From positions 1 to 40,518 of the forward strand of contig NZ_LQMW01000012.1 of NCBI RefSeq assembly GCF_001541925.1: 40,518 bases of DNA, read 5' to 3'. Positions 15,811-23,359 of the stretch are shown one piece after another. The DNA comes from Nitrosopumilus sp. Nsub. GTDB taxonomy: Archaea > Thermoproteota > Nitrososphaeria > Nitrososphaerales > Nitrosopumilaceae. Below the pieces are notes generated by a model. The model had not been told where the DNA came from. It saw nothing but the letters and a program-made list of their open reading frames with translations, and did not search any database. The position numbers were made by a program, and so were the translations under genes. The stretch's first letter is position 1, and each line of letters opens with the position of its first letter.

Positions 15811-15993
15811 TTAAAAATTTTTTCTGTGAGTTTTCTGGGCTTGTATAATGACAGTTCTAATGTAATCCTTTGCAGTGGAATCAGTAACACCCATTTGTTT
15901 AGCCCTGCGATAAATTTCAGTTTCTTCAGGGTTACTCAAATAACATTTCAACAAATAATTTAGTCTGTGAGATCTTTTTTCATCACTTTTCAT
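15811..15993 (-). CDS. Small basic protein with helix-turn-helix-like segment
   Basis: 60 residues, very basic (KSDEKRSHRLNYLLKCYL at the start). The central part, IYRRAKQMGVTDSTAKDYIR, has the pattern of a helix-turn-helix: a helix, a Gly turn, then a recognition helix beginning with Ser-Thr-Ala. Such short proteins are common in thaumarchaea as putative DNA-binding regulators. It is transcribed from its own ATG, with an AT-rich region upstream (15994-16020), divergent from the P-II-like gene. A target is unknown. Confidence 0.68.
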   Translation of the reverse strand: MKSDEKRSHRLNYLLKCYLSNPEETEIYRRAKQMGVTDSTAKDYIRTVIIQAQKTHRKNF

Positions 15994-16103
15994 AATTTTC
16001 TTTTTATTTTATATTAAAAAGAAAATAGGATTACACAATAACCAATAATTATCGATAAGAAATAGCAGAGGGTATATTTTGATCCTATTATGAAATAGAT
16101 TTA

Positions 16104-16445
16104 ATGAAGAAAATTGAAGCAATTATTCAAGCAAATAAAATTAAAATAATATCAGATGCAATTACAGGAGTTGTAGGCGGATTTACGATTATAGAAGGAA
16201 ACGGGAGAGGTTCAGGAAAAAGACAAAAAATCAGATCAGAGAGAGGAACAAAAACAATTCGAGCAGAATACAATAAAGTTGCAATTATCAATACAATTGT
16301 AGATGACTCAATTGTAGAAAAAGTATGTCAAATAATTGAAGAAGAAGCATATACTGGTGAAAACAGTGATGGAATTATTACAATTAGTAATGTCGATAAT
16401 GTTTTAAACATTGGAACAAAAAAGAAAAATTCTGAAGCTCTGTAA
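16104..16445 (+). CDS. P-II-like nitrogen regulatory protein with unusual T-loop
   Basis: 113 residues, full length for P-II. The start MKKIEAIIQANKIKIISDAI and the end IITISNVDNVLNIGTKKKN align with GlnB/GlnK, as do the B-loop YTGENSDGII and Lys58. The T-loop (about 37-55) reads GSGKRQKIRSERGTKTIRAE. It is strongly basic and has Thr at the position of the modifiable Tyr51, so classical uridylylation is not expected. P-II proteins read 2-oxoglutarate and ATP/ADP and regulate ammonium transport or assimilation. No amt or glnA gene is adjacent. It may belong to a divergent P-II subgroup with another target. Confidence 0.9.
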   Translation: MKKIEAIIQANKIKIISDAITGVVGGFTIIEGNGRGSGKRQKIRSERGTKTIRAEYNKVAIINTIVDDSIVEKVCQIIEEEAYTGENSDGIITISNVDNVLNIGTKKKNSEAL

Positions 16446-16464
16446 TTATTAAAAACATAATCTG

Positions 16465-16488
16465 CTGAGAGGTCACTACTCCTCTCAG
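16465..16488 (+). terminator. Perfect 8-bp hairpin after the P-II-like gene
   Basis: CTGAGAGG-TCACTACT-CCTCTCAG lies 20 bp past the stop codon. It is the most stable hairpin in this spacer. No long T-run directly follows (GGTTGTTATCCTTTTGG), so it may be an RNA-stability element, attenuator or operator instead of a terminator. The rest of 16489-16598 shows no gene. Confidence 0.45.
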
Positions 16489-16598
16489 GTTGTTATCCTT
16501 TTGGAGGACATATTTTTGAAGGGATGTTATTTATTACAATTTAAGTATAAAAGCACAAGATAGAATCTAAGCACAATTTTTTCATAAATAAAAATAGA

Positions 16599-17561
16599 TT
16601 AAGATGTGGAATAAGCATCTTTCATAATTTTTTCTAATTCTTCAATATTTGTTGCAAAAGTAATTTTAGAGCGAATTTTTGAACCTCCCTTCATACCTTT
16701 AGTAAACCGCATTGCTTGGCCTTTGAGATTTGCAAATTTGATTTTGTATTTACTTGTTAAATGTAGATATTCAAAAAAAGAATCTAATCTATCGTTAAAA
16801 GAATATTCATGATAAGAGTTAGTTTTAAGATAATCATTAATTTGTTCAAATAAAAACGGATTACCCATTGCACCACGTCCAATCATTACATAATCGCAGT
16901 TTGTTTCATCAATCATTTTTTTTGCATCTTCAGGAGTAGCAATATCTCCATTTCCAACAATTGGAATATTTGAAATTTCTTTAAGTTCTTTAATTAATTC
17001 CCAATCTGCATTTCCAGAATATCCTTGATGTACTGTGCGTGGATGAAATGTAATCATTTCAATTCCTTCATCTTCTGCAATTTCAGCAATATCTTTAAAC
17101 AAATAACGACTTGCTTCAGTAACGCCTGAACGAATTTTCAATGTTACAGGTTTTTTTACAGCATTTACAAGAGTTTTGAATATTTGTTCTGTGAGATTTG
17201 ATTGTTGTAATAATGCACCACCTGCCATTTGTTGTGTAATGTGAGGTGCTGGACAACCCATATTGTAATCAATAATATCAAAATAGGGTTCAACAATTTT
17301 TGCAGCTTTTTCTAATGCATTAAGATCTGAGCCAAATAATTGCACAGATAAGGGACGTTCTTGTTCAGAATATTCAATAAATTCTGTGATACTTTTCAGA
17401 TGTTCTTTTAGTTGTTTTTCTTTTGCAATGATACTATGAATACTGGTAAATTCTGTTACTACAAGTCCTGCACCCATTTTTTTACATTGTAATCTAAGCG
17501 CAGGATCACTAACTCCAGCCATTGGTGCCAAAAACGCTTTACTGGAAAATTTTGGTAGCAC
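16599..17561 (-). CDS. dus: tRNA-dihydrouridine synthase
   Basis: 320 residues with a GTG start. An FMN-binding TIM barrel of the Dus family: FLAPMAGVSDPALR (10-23), VQLFGSD (73-79), DYNMGCPAPH with catalytic Cys103 in the D-x-N-x-GCP motif, LKIRSGVTEAS, ITFHPRT for the conserved His, GNGDI, and MIGRGAMGNPFLF near the phosphate site. It reduces uridines, usually in the D-loop, to dihydrouridine in tRNA. It sits on the minus strand right after the repeat-protein gene. It joins several other tRNA-modifying enzymes in this region. Confidence 0.95.
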   Translation of the reverse strand: MLPKFSSKAFLAPMAGVSDPALRLQCKKMGAGLVVTEFTSIHSIIAKEKQLKEHLKSITEFIEYSEQERPLSVQLFGSDLNALEKAAKIVEPYFDIIDYNMGCPAPHITQQMAGGALLQQSNLTEQIFKTLVNAVKKPVTLKIRSGVTEASRYLFKDIAEIAEDEGIEMITFHPRTVHQGYSGNADWELIKELKEISNIPIVGNGDIATPEDAKKMIDETNCDYVMIGRGAMGNPFLFEQINDYLKTNSYHEYSFNDRLDSFFEYLHLTSKYKIKFANLKGQAMRFTKGMKGGSKIRSKITFATNIEELEKIMKDAYSTS

Positions 17562-17592
17562 AAAAAAATTAATTTTTACAGATATTAATTAT

Positions 17593-19700
17593 TTAAGGAA
17601 GGGAGTCAGGACAGCCGTCTGTATCTTTGTATTTATTCCAAGTCTCAGGTTCAGATGGGCATGAATCAACTTCATCGTCATAACCATCGAAATCAGAATC
17701 AGTGATTGGAACAACAGTAGATTCTGCGCCAAATACATCTGGACAGCCGTCAAAATCTAAGAATCCATTATAATTTTCGCGTTCATTAAGACATTGATCC
17801 CATCTATCATCAATGCCATCCATATCATTATCTAGTGATTGGTATTTTGGGGAAATAGCAGAATAGTCACCAGGAATTGTGTCAGGACAGCCGTCTGTAT
17901 CTTCAAAATTATTGTAAACTTCTTTATTATATTTGCAAATATCTACTGAATCAATTATCCCATCAAAATCTGCATCAGATAAGGAATTTACAGTAACGTT
18001 GTCAGGACAGCCGTCTGTATCAGCAAAGCCATTGTATCTTTCAGGTGCTGTTGGACACAAGTCCACACCATCTGGAATTGCATCATCATCAGAATCAATC
18101 AAAGATGGATCAACAGGTATGGAAATTCCAATTTTGTCAGGACAGCCGTCTGTATCAGCAAAGCCATTATAATTTTCAGATTCACCTATACATTGATCCC
18201 ATCTATCATCTATACCGTCATTATCAATGTCAGGTAGTTGGTATGTGAACAACTCTATTGTATCAACAGAATCAGGACAACCGTCATTATCTTGGAAGCC
18301 ATTGTAAGTTTCAGAGATAGTTGGACAAAGATCTACAGAATTTGAAATTCCATCTTGATCAGAATCACTAAGGATTGGGTCATCAGGACAACCGTCATTA
18401 TCTAAAAATCTATTATAATTTTCAGCTGAATTAGGACAAAGATCAAGATTATCTATCAATCCATCACCATCAGAGTCATTGGAGAATTGTTGATCATATA
18501 TGGTGTCAGGACAACCGTCATCATCTTGGAAGCCATTGTAAGTTTCTACTGAATATTTACAATCATCAAAGGCATCAAGAATAGAATCATAATCTGAATC
18601 AGTTTGAGGTATAAAATCAGGACAACCGTCTGTATCTTGGAAGTTGTTAAAAGTTTCAGGTAATGAAATACATTGATCTACATCATCAAAAATATTATCA
18701 TAATCTGAATCATAGACAGTTATTGTAGAAAATATATCATCAGGACAGCCGTCTGTATCTTGGAAGTTGTTAAAAGTTTCCGGAACTAATTTACAATCAT
18801 CTTTACTATCTAAAATTCCATCAAAGTCAGTGTCATAATCAGCATAAAATTCAGGACAACCGTCATGATCTTGGAAGTTGTTAAAAGTTTCAGGTAATGA
18901 AATACATTGATCAATTGCATCTAAAATTCCATCACCATCAGAATCTTTTATCAAATTATCAACAAACAATTCAGTTGAACGTTCATCAGGACAGCCGTCT
19001 GTATCTTGAATGTTGTTAAAAGTTTCTTTTTGATATGGACACATATCAATAGTATCTCTAATTCCATCTAAATCAGAATCAAGTGGTAAATTGTCTGGAG
19101 ATATATCAGGACAGCCGTCATCATCTTCAAAGCCATTTACTCTCTCTCGCTCATTAATGCATTGATCATTTACATCTAAAATTCCATCAAAGTCAGTGTC
19201 AGGATTAATTATTTCATCAGGACAACCGTCAAAATCTGCAAAGCCATTCCAAGTTTCAAGAGTTGTAGGACAATTATCTAAAAAGTCTTGAACCCCATCA
19301 GAATCAGAATCAATTGCAAGGGTATCAGGACAACCGTCTGTATCTTCAAAGTCGTTAAAAGTTTCTGGTACTAGTGGACAATTATCTAACATATCAGGAA
19401 TTGAATCAGAGTCTTGATCAAAAATTAATTCAGACGTAACATCATCAGGACATCCATCTGTATCTTCAAATCCATTAAAAATTTCTGGAGATAAAATACA
19501 TTGATCAACATTATCAGGAATTGAATCAGAATCAGAATCTAACCAACTAAGATTTCTAGAAGGACAACCATCTATTTCACCAAAATAATCCTCTTGCAAT
19601 CTAGGACAATCATCAACATCATCTAAAACACCATCATTATCAATATCAAGGTCAGTAGCTGCTAAAACTGGAGATACCGAAATACTTAGAGTAGAACCAA
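17593..19700 (-). repeat. Tandem in-gene repeat, about 105-130 bp unit
   Basis: Roughly 17 copies of a diverged coding repeat. The most conserved DNA core, TCAGGACAGCCGTCTGTATC on the plus strand, encodes GCPD and its flank. Copies around 18620-19020 share longer identity, including the ATCTTGGAAGTTGTTAAAAG stretch, than the outer copies. This suggests recent internal duplication or gene conversion. This is a protein-repeat array, not CRISPR. Confidence 0.9.
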
Positions 19701-19737
19701 GCATGAACAAAAGTAATAGAGCAGATTTAACTTTCAA
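17593..19737 (-). CDS. Secreted protein with 17 thrombospondin type 3-like calcium-binding repeats
   Basis: 714 residues, TTG start, signal peptide at 1-26 (ALLLLFMLGSTLSISVSPVLA). The whole mature protein is tandem repeats of about 36-44 residues with the pattern DxDxDGxxDxxDxC, then a Glu/Asn-rich middle, then DxDGCPD. I count 17 units, each with two Cys and acidic runs typical of TSP3 calcium loops. The last ends PDSLP with no membrane anchor or sorting signal. At DNA level the GGACAGCCGTC/GGACAACCGTC stretch recurs in nearly every unit. It is probably an exported, calcium-stiffened rod on or outside the S-layer. Partners are unknown. Confidence 0.93.
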   Translation of the reverse strand: MKVKSALLLLFMLGSTLSISVSPVLAATDLDIDNDGVLDDVDDCPRLQEDYFGEIDGCPSRNLSWLDSDSDSIPDNVDQCILSPEIFNGFEDTDGCPDDVTSELIFDQDSDSIPDMLDNCPLVPETFNDFEDTDGCPDTLAIDSDSDGVQDFLDNCPTTLETWNGFADFDGCPDEIINPDTDFDGILDVNDQCINERERVNGFEDDDGCPDISPDNLPLDSDLDGIRDTIDMCPYQKETFNNIQDTDGCPDERSTELFVDNLIKDSDGDGILDAIDQCISLPETFNNFQDHDGCPEFYADYDTDFDGILDSKDDCKLVPETFNNFQDTDGCPDDIFSTITVYDSDYDNIFDDVDQCISLPETFNNFQDTDGCPDFIPQTDSDYDSILDAFDDCKYSVETYNGFQDDDGCPDTIYDQQFSNDSDGDGLIDNLDLCPNSAENYNRFLDNDGCPDDPILSDSDQDGISNSVDLCPTISETYNGFQDNDGCPDSVDTIELFTYQLPDIDNDGIDDRWDQCIGESENYNGFADTDGCPDKIGISIPVDPSLIDSDDDAIPDGVDLCPTAPERYNGFADTDGCPDNVTVNSLSDADFDGIIDSVDICKYNKEVYNNFEDTDGCPDTIPGDYSAISPKYQSLDNDMDGIDDRWDQCLNERENYNGFLDFDGCPDVFGAESTVVPITDSDFDGYDDEVDSCPSEPETWNKYKDTDGCPDSLP

Positions 19738-19855
19738 TTTATGATTTTATTCAGTAATTCCAGTTATTAAATTACACTTTAGTTTCGGCAAATGTACTAC
19801 TTTTGACATATAATATTCTAAATGAATTTAAGTAAATCAAATTACAAGTCATGAT

Positions 19856-20887
19856 ATGAGTTGTTCTGGAGAAGTAGTAGAAAATGACCAAGAAAACCTC
19901 ATTCAAATTAAACCAGCCATAGCAGCACAACTAAAAAAAGCGAAATATGGTGTAGCAGACCATTCTACCGTAGAATTATGTCATTGGACCAAAAAATCAT
20001 TCAAACATGAAGGAAGTTGCTATAAACATCAATTTTATGGAATTTTAACTCATAGATGCATGGAATTTTCACCAGCTGGGATGTATTGTGAAAATCGGTG
20101 TGTTTATTGTTGGAGACCAATGGAATTTTATGATGCAATGAAAATGGAACCAGAACAAGTTGCAGAACCTGAACAAATTTTAAGAAAATTAATGGATGAA
20201 AGAAAAAAACTGATTGATGGATTTTATGGAGATTCAAGAAATGATAAACAAAGATTAGATGAATCACTATTGCCAACACATTATGCAATTTCATTATCAG
20301 GAGAACCAACAATGTATCCAAAATTACCTGAATTAATTAAATATCTAAAATCATTAGAAGCAACAAAATCAATTTTTCTTGTAACAAATGGACAAGAACC
20401 AGATATGATTCAAAAACTGCAAGATGAAGATGCATTACCAACACAATTGTATTTATCTACAAATGCAGCAGATTATGAATCATTTATAAAAATTAACAAA
20501 CCAAAATATGATGATTCATGGGAAAGATGGAATAGAACATTAGATATGTTAAAAGATCTTGATACTCGAACTGTTTTAAGAATTACATTAATTAGAAATT
20601 ATAATGATCAAAAAGAAATGATACCAGCATTTGCAGATATGTTTAGAAAAGCTAGTCCACATTTTATAGAAATAAAATCTTACATGCATATTGGTCGCTC
20701 AACAAATAGACTCGAACATGAGAACATGTTAGAAATGTCAGAAGTAAAAAAATTCAGCGAAGAAATAGCTAAACAAAGTAAAATATTTTCAGTGATGGAT
20801 GAAAGTCTTGTTTCAAGAATATCAATTTTACAAAATAACGAGAGATTTATTGATCGTTGGATTTCGGCTTATGCAAATACCAATTAG
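19856..20887 (+). CDS. taw1: tRNA 4-demethylwyosine synthase Taw1 (radical SAM)
   Basis: 343 residues. The radical-SAM cluster motif is YCENRCVYCW, C-x3-C-x2-C (Cys78, Cys82, Cys85). Three further cysteines at 42, 55 and 68 are spaced 13 apart, which matches the second iron-sulfur cluster of archaeal Taw1. Other family segments: SLSGEPTMYPKLPEL (the GEPT motif), FLVTNGQEPD, YLSTNAADYE, and RITLIRNYND. It builds the tricyclic wyosine core on m1G37 of tRNA-Phe from pyruvate. ATG at 19856 is kept because all six cysteines lie downstream. Its 3' end overlaps the converging RdgB gene by 41 bp. Confidence 0.96.
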   Translation: MSCSGEVVENDQENLIQIKPAIAAQLKKAKYGVADHSTVELCHWTKKSFKHEGSCYKHQFYGILTHRCMEFSPAGMYCENRCVYCWRPMEFYDAMKMEPEQVAEPEQILRKLMDERKKLIDGFYGDSRNDKQRLDESLLPTHYAISLSGEPTMYPKLPELIKYLKSLEATKSIFLVTNGQEPDMIQKLQDEDALPTQLYLSTNAADYESFIKINKPKYDDSWERWNRTLDMLKDLDTRTVLRITLIRNYNDQKEMIPAFADMFRKASPHFIEIKSYMHIGRSTNRLEHENMLEMSEVKKFSEEIAKQSKIFSVMDESLVSRISILQNNERFIDRWISAYANTN

Positions 20888-21413
20888 AAAATTTTTTGAG
20901 TGCTTTGTACCTATGTGAAATATTATTTTTATCAATTAATTCACCATATGTCTTTTTTTGATTTTTTGGAATGAAAATTGGATCAAAACCCCAACCTTTA
21001 CCTTTTTCTAACTTGGAAATAGTTCCAAAAAGTTTTCCTTCAAAAGATTTCAAATTATTTTTATCACAATAAGTTATTGTTGAAATAAATTTTCCATCTC
21101 TTGAACGATTTAACAGTTTTAAAATTCCTTTATTGCCAATGGTTTTTTGAACATAAGAAGAATATGGACCTGGAAAACCACCTAAAGAATCAATATGCAA
21201 TCCATCATCTTCAATTATTAGAGGCGCATTACATTTTGAAAATGCATCTTTAGCTTTTTTTAATGCAATTTGTTTAATTGAATTTGATTGAATTTCCTCT
21301 AAAGTTAATTTGAAAAATTTAATGGATATTCCAAAAGAATCTAAAATTTCTTTTGCTTCTTTAAATTTATGAATATTAGACGATACAAATAGCAGATCAG
21401 ACAACTTGTGCAT
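20847..21413 (-). CDS. rdgB: Non-canonical purine NTP pyrophosphatase (RdgB/HAM1, ITPase)
   Basis: 188 residues from the ATG at 21413; a TTG six codons earlier is possible but runs deeper into the upstream gene. The family signatures are present: LLFVSSNIHKFKEAKEIL at the N-terminus, EDDGLHIDSLGGFPGPYSSY with the metal-binding Asp pair, FEGKLFGTI, and GWGFDPIFIP followed by the His/Arg end (ISHRYKALKKFS). It hydrolyses ITP, XTP and dITP to keep deaminated purines out of nucleic acids. The start overlaps the bud32 3' end by 17 bp, suggesting coupled translation. The end overlaps taw1 on the opposite strand. Confidence 0.95.
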   Translation of the reverse strand: MHKLSDLLFVSSNIHKFKEAKEILDSFGISIKFFKLTLEEIQSNSIKQIALKKAKDAFSKCNAPLIIEDDGLHIDSLGGFPGPYSSYVQKTIGNKGILKLLNRSRDGKFISTITYCDKNNLKSFEGKLFGTISKLEKGKGWGFDPIFIPKNQKKTYGELIDKNNISHRYKALKKFSNWYLHKPKSNDQ

Positions 21414-22023
21414 ACCTACCACGACTCTCAATTTCTGAAACCAATTTTACAATTTTTGTCTGATAAGTAATTCCAACTATAGATTTGTACCCAATAAGAA
21501 AATTTTTCCAAGAAGATTCCATAATTTTTGCATGAGCACTGTTTAGAATTTCTTTAATTAGTCGTAAATCAACAGCGTGATCTTCGGGTTTTATTGTATT
21601 TTGAGAAAGTCCAAAATCAATCATGTAAATAATATTTTTAAACAAAATAAAATTTGAGGTCGTTAAATCACCGTGCATTACTCCATTTTTGTGTAAAAGT
21701 CCAACTAATTTTCCAATTTGTTTTGATATTATGATGATTTTTGAGTCTGGTAAATCATGAACAGGTTTTCCAGGAATTTCTTGCATTACAATCATACTCT
21801 TTTCTAGATTTACAAAATAAACAAGTGGTGCTGGAATTCCAAATGATTTAACTTGTGAGAGCATTTGTGATTCTTTAATTGTACGTTGTTTACGTATTTT
21901 TGAATCTAATGAAGAATTTCTATAAGTTTTAATTTTTCGAATTTTAAAAAGGGATTTAGAATTTTTCCAAGTACCTGTGTAAATATCAGCCTCAGCACCC
22001 TTTTTGATTAATTTCATTAACAT
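21397..22023 (-). CDS. bud32: KEOPS kinase Bud32
   Basis: 208 residues from the ATG at 22023; a TTG at 22032 and an ATG at 22017 are alternatives, all leaving MKLIKKGAEADIY intact. This is a minimal atypical kinase: the glycine-poor GAEADIY loop, IRKIKTYRNSSLDSKIRKQR (the R-x-P-like basic segment), IVMQEIPGKPVHDL hinge, HGDLTTSN catalytic loop (about 117-124) and IDFGLSQ. As an ATPase it supports Kae1 in t6A synthesis. It is a separate protein here, not fused to Kae1 as in some archaea. It overlaps rdgB by 17 bp. Confidence 0.95.
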   Translation of the reverse strand: MLMKLIKKGAEADIYTGTWKNSKSLFKIRKIKTYRNSSLDSKIRKQRTIKESQMLSQVKSFGIPAPLVYFVNLEKSMIVMQEIPGKPVHDLPDSKIIIISKQIGKLVGLLHKNGVMHGDLTTSNFILFKNIIYMIDFGLSQNTIKPEDHAVDLRLIKEILNSAHAKIMESSWKNFLIGYKSIVGITYQTKIVKLVSEIESRGRYAQVV

Positions 22024-22053
22024 TATATCCAAAAGAATTCAATAAAAGTCATC

Positions 22054-22371
22054 ATGGATGATGGAGAAAACAGGGTGAAACAAGAGGACTGTAGTGAAGA
22101 TAAACTAGGTCCAGGAATTCTTACATTAACAAACAAAAGATTAGCGTTTGATAAAACACAAGCAAGAATAATGGATTTTTCAAAACGTATGGGCGATACA
22201 GTGCTTGATGTACCATTAGAAAATGTAATCAAAATTTGGAAAGAAGGTCTATTTATAAAAAAAGTTTGTTTTACAGCAAAAACAGATGAAGGAGAGCAGA
22301 CTTACAAATTTGGAGTTTTTAATACCAAGTCATGGGTAAAATCTATAGAACAAACAATGAATAAAAAATAA
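22054..22371 (+). CDS. Hypothetical protein with GRAM/PH-like pattern
   Basis: 105 residues, soluble. The segment GPGILTLTNKRLAFDKTQAR is the typical start of bacterial/archaeal PH-like or GRAM domains: strand, TNKRL, strand. Then come VLDVPLENVIKIWKEGLFIKKV and FTAKTDEGEQTYKFGVFNTKSWVKSIEQTM, with the usual terminal helix. Such domains bind membranes or proteins. It lies alone on the plus strand between bud32 and kae1, which are both on the minus strand, and it starts 30 bp from the bud32 start. A shared divergent promoter region is therefore likely (AT-rich TTATATCC at about 22023-22030). Confidence 0.8.
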   Translation: MDDGENRVKQEDCSEDKLGPGILTLTNKRLAFDKTQARIMDFSKRMGDTVLDVPLENVIKIWKEGLFIKKVCFTAKTDEGEQTYKFGVFNTKSWVKSIEQTMNKK

Positions 22372-22374
22372 TTT

Positions 22375-23358
22375 TTAATAATTTACTACTACAGAATCTA
22401 ATCTCCAGGATTGAGTTACAAAAGTATCTTTCAATGTAGCACTTTTTTTAACTTGTGATTCTAAAAGTCCAGTCCAACAAATTTGGCTACCACAATCTCC
22501 AGCATATTTTAATGGAACAACAAAAAATTTAGCTCCATGTCTTTTACAAACATCTTTTAACATTTCAGATAATCTTTTGTTTGCAGCAACTCCACCAACA
22601 ATCATTAATTCTTTTTTGGATGTAAAGGATAATGCACGTTCCACTGTTTCACTAATCATTGCAAATGCTGTTTCTTGAAGGGAATAACAAGCATCAACTT
22701 TACTTTTTTCAGAAATAGGTTTTGTAGCAGATAACAATCCTGAAAATGATACATCATTTCCTTTAACAGAATAAGGTAATGAAACATAATTTGTAGAAGT
22801 TGAAGCTAATTCTTCTATGTTTTTTCCACAAGGAGAAGCAAAACCCATGGATCTTCCAAATTGATCAAGTAATTGACCCAATGTAATATCTAACGTTTCA
22901 CCAAAAACTCTCCATTGTTTATTTAAAAATGACAAAAGCATTGTATGTCCTCCTGAAACTAAAAGAACTAAAGGATCATTTGCTCCTGTAAGTAATTTTC
23001 CTAATTCAATATGCCCAATTGCATGATTAACCGGATAAATCGGAATTTTATAAAATGAAGATAACGATCTGGCTACTACAGCACCTACTCTAAGACAAGG
23101 TCCTAATCCAGGTCCTGCAGCATATGAAATAATATCTAAATCTTTTACAGATACATTTGCTTCATTAAGGCATTCAGATAGCACTATTGGACTATTTTCA
23201 ATATGATGACGAGATGCTTCTCGTGGATGAATTCCCTGACCAGCTTCTGGTCGAAAAATTTTTCGGACATCAGATAAAATTTTACCTTTTTTTCCTTTTT
23301 TTTCAATTATAGCGCAAGAAAATGTGTGTGCAGTACTTTCAATTCCTAAACCAATCAT
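22375..23358 (-). CDS. kae1: KEOPS catalytic subunit Kae1 (tRNA t6A transferase)
   Basis: 327 residues, the standalone Kae1 length. The ASKHA fold is visible: MIGLGIESTAHTFSCAI, SYAAGPGLGPCLRVGAVVAR, and the metal site NHAIGHIELG with His112 and His116, then LLVSGGHTMLL. The C-terminal part has MIVGGVAANKRLSEML and the metal ligand region YAGDCGSQICWTG. It transfers threonylcarbamoyl to A37 of tRNAs reading ANN codons. One base separates it from the upstream GTPase gene, so the two are co-transcribed. Bud32 is a few hundred bases downstream across an opposite-strand gene. Confidence 0.97.
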   Translation of the reverse strand: MIGLGIESTAHTFSCAIIEKKGKKGKILSDVRKIFRPEAGQGIHPREASRHHIENSPIVLSECLNEANVSVKDLDIISYAAGPGLGPCLRVGAVVARSLSSFYKIPIYPVNHAIGHIELGKLLTGANDPLVLLVSGGHTMLLSFLNKQWRVFGETLDITLGQLLDQFGRSMGFASPCGKNIEELASTSTNYVSLPYSVKGNDVSFSGLLSATKPISEKSKVDACYSLQETAFAMISETVERALSFTSKKELMIVGGVAANKRLSEMLKDVCKRHGAKFFVVPLKYAGDCGSQICWTGLLESQVKKSATLKDTFVTQSWRLDSVVVNY

Positions 23359-23359
23359 A

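Noticed and set aside
16540-16555. TATA-like TTAAGTATAAAAGC upstream of nothing on the plus strand
   Set aside because: It points into the 3' end of the minus-strand dus gene; no gene or structured RNA follows.
17593-19700. Regular short DNA repeats (GGACAGCCGTC) suggestive of a CRISPR array
   Set aside because: The repeats keep one open frame, code for TSP3 units and have no unique spacers of constant size.
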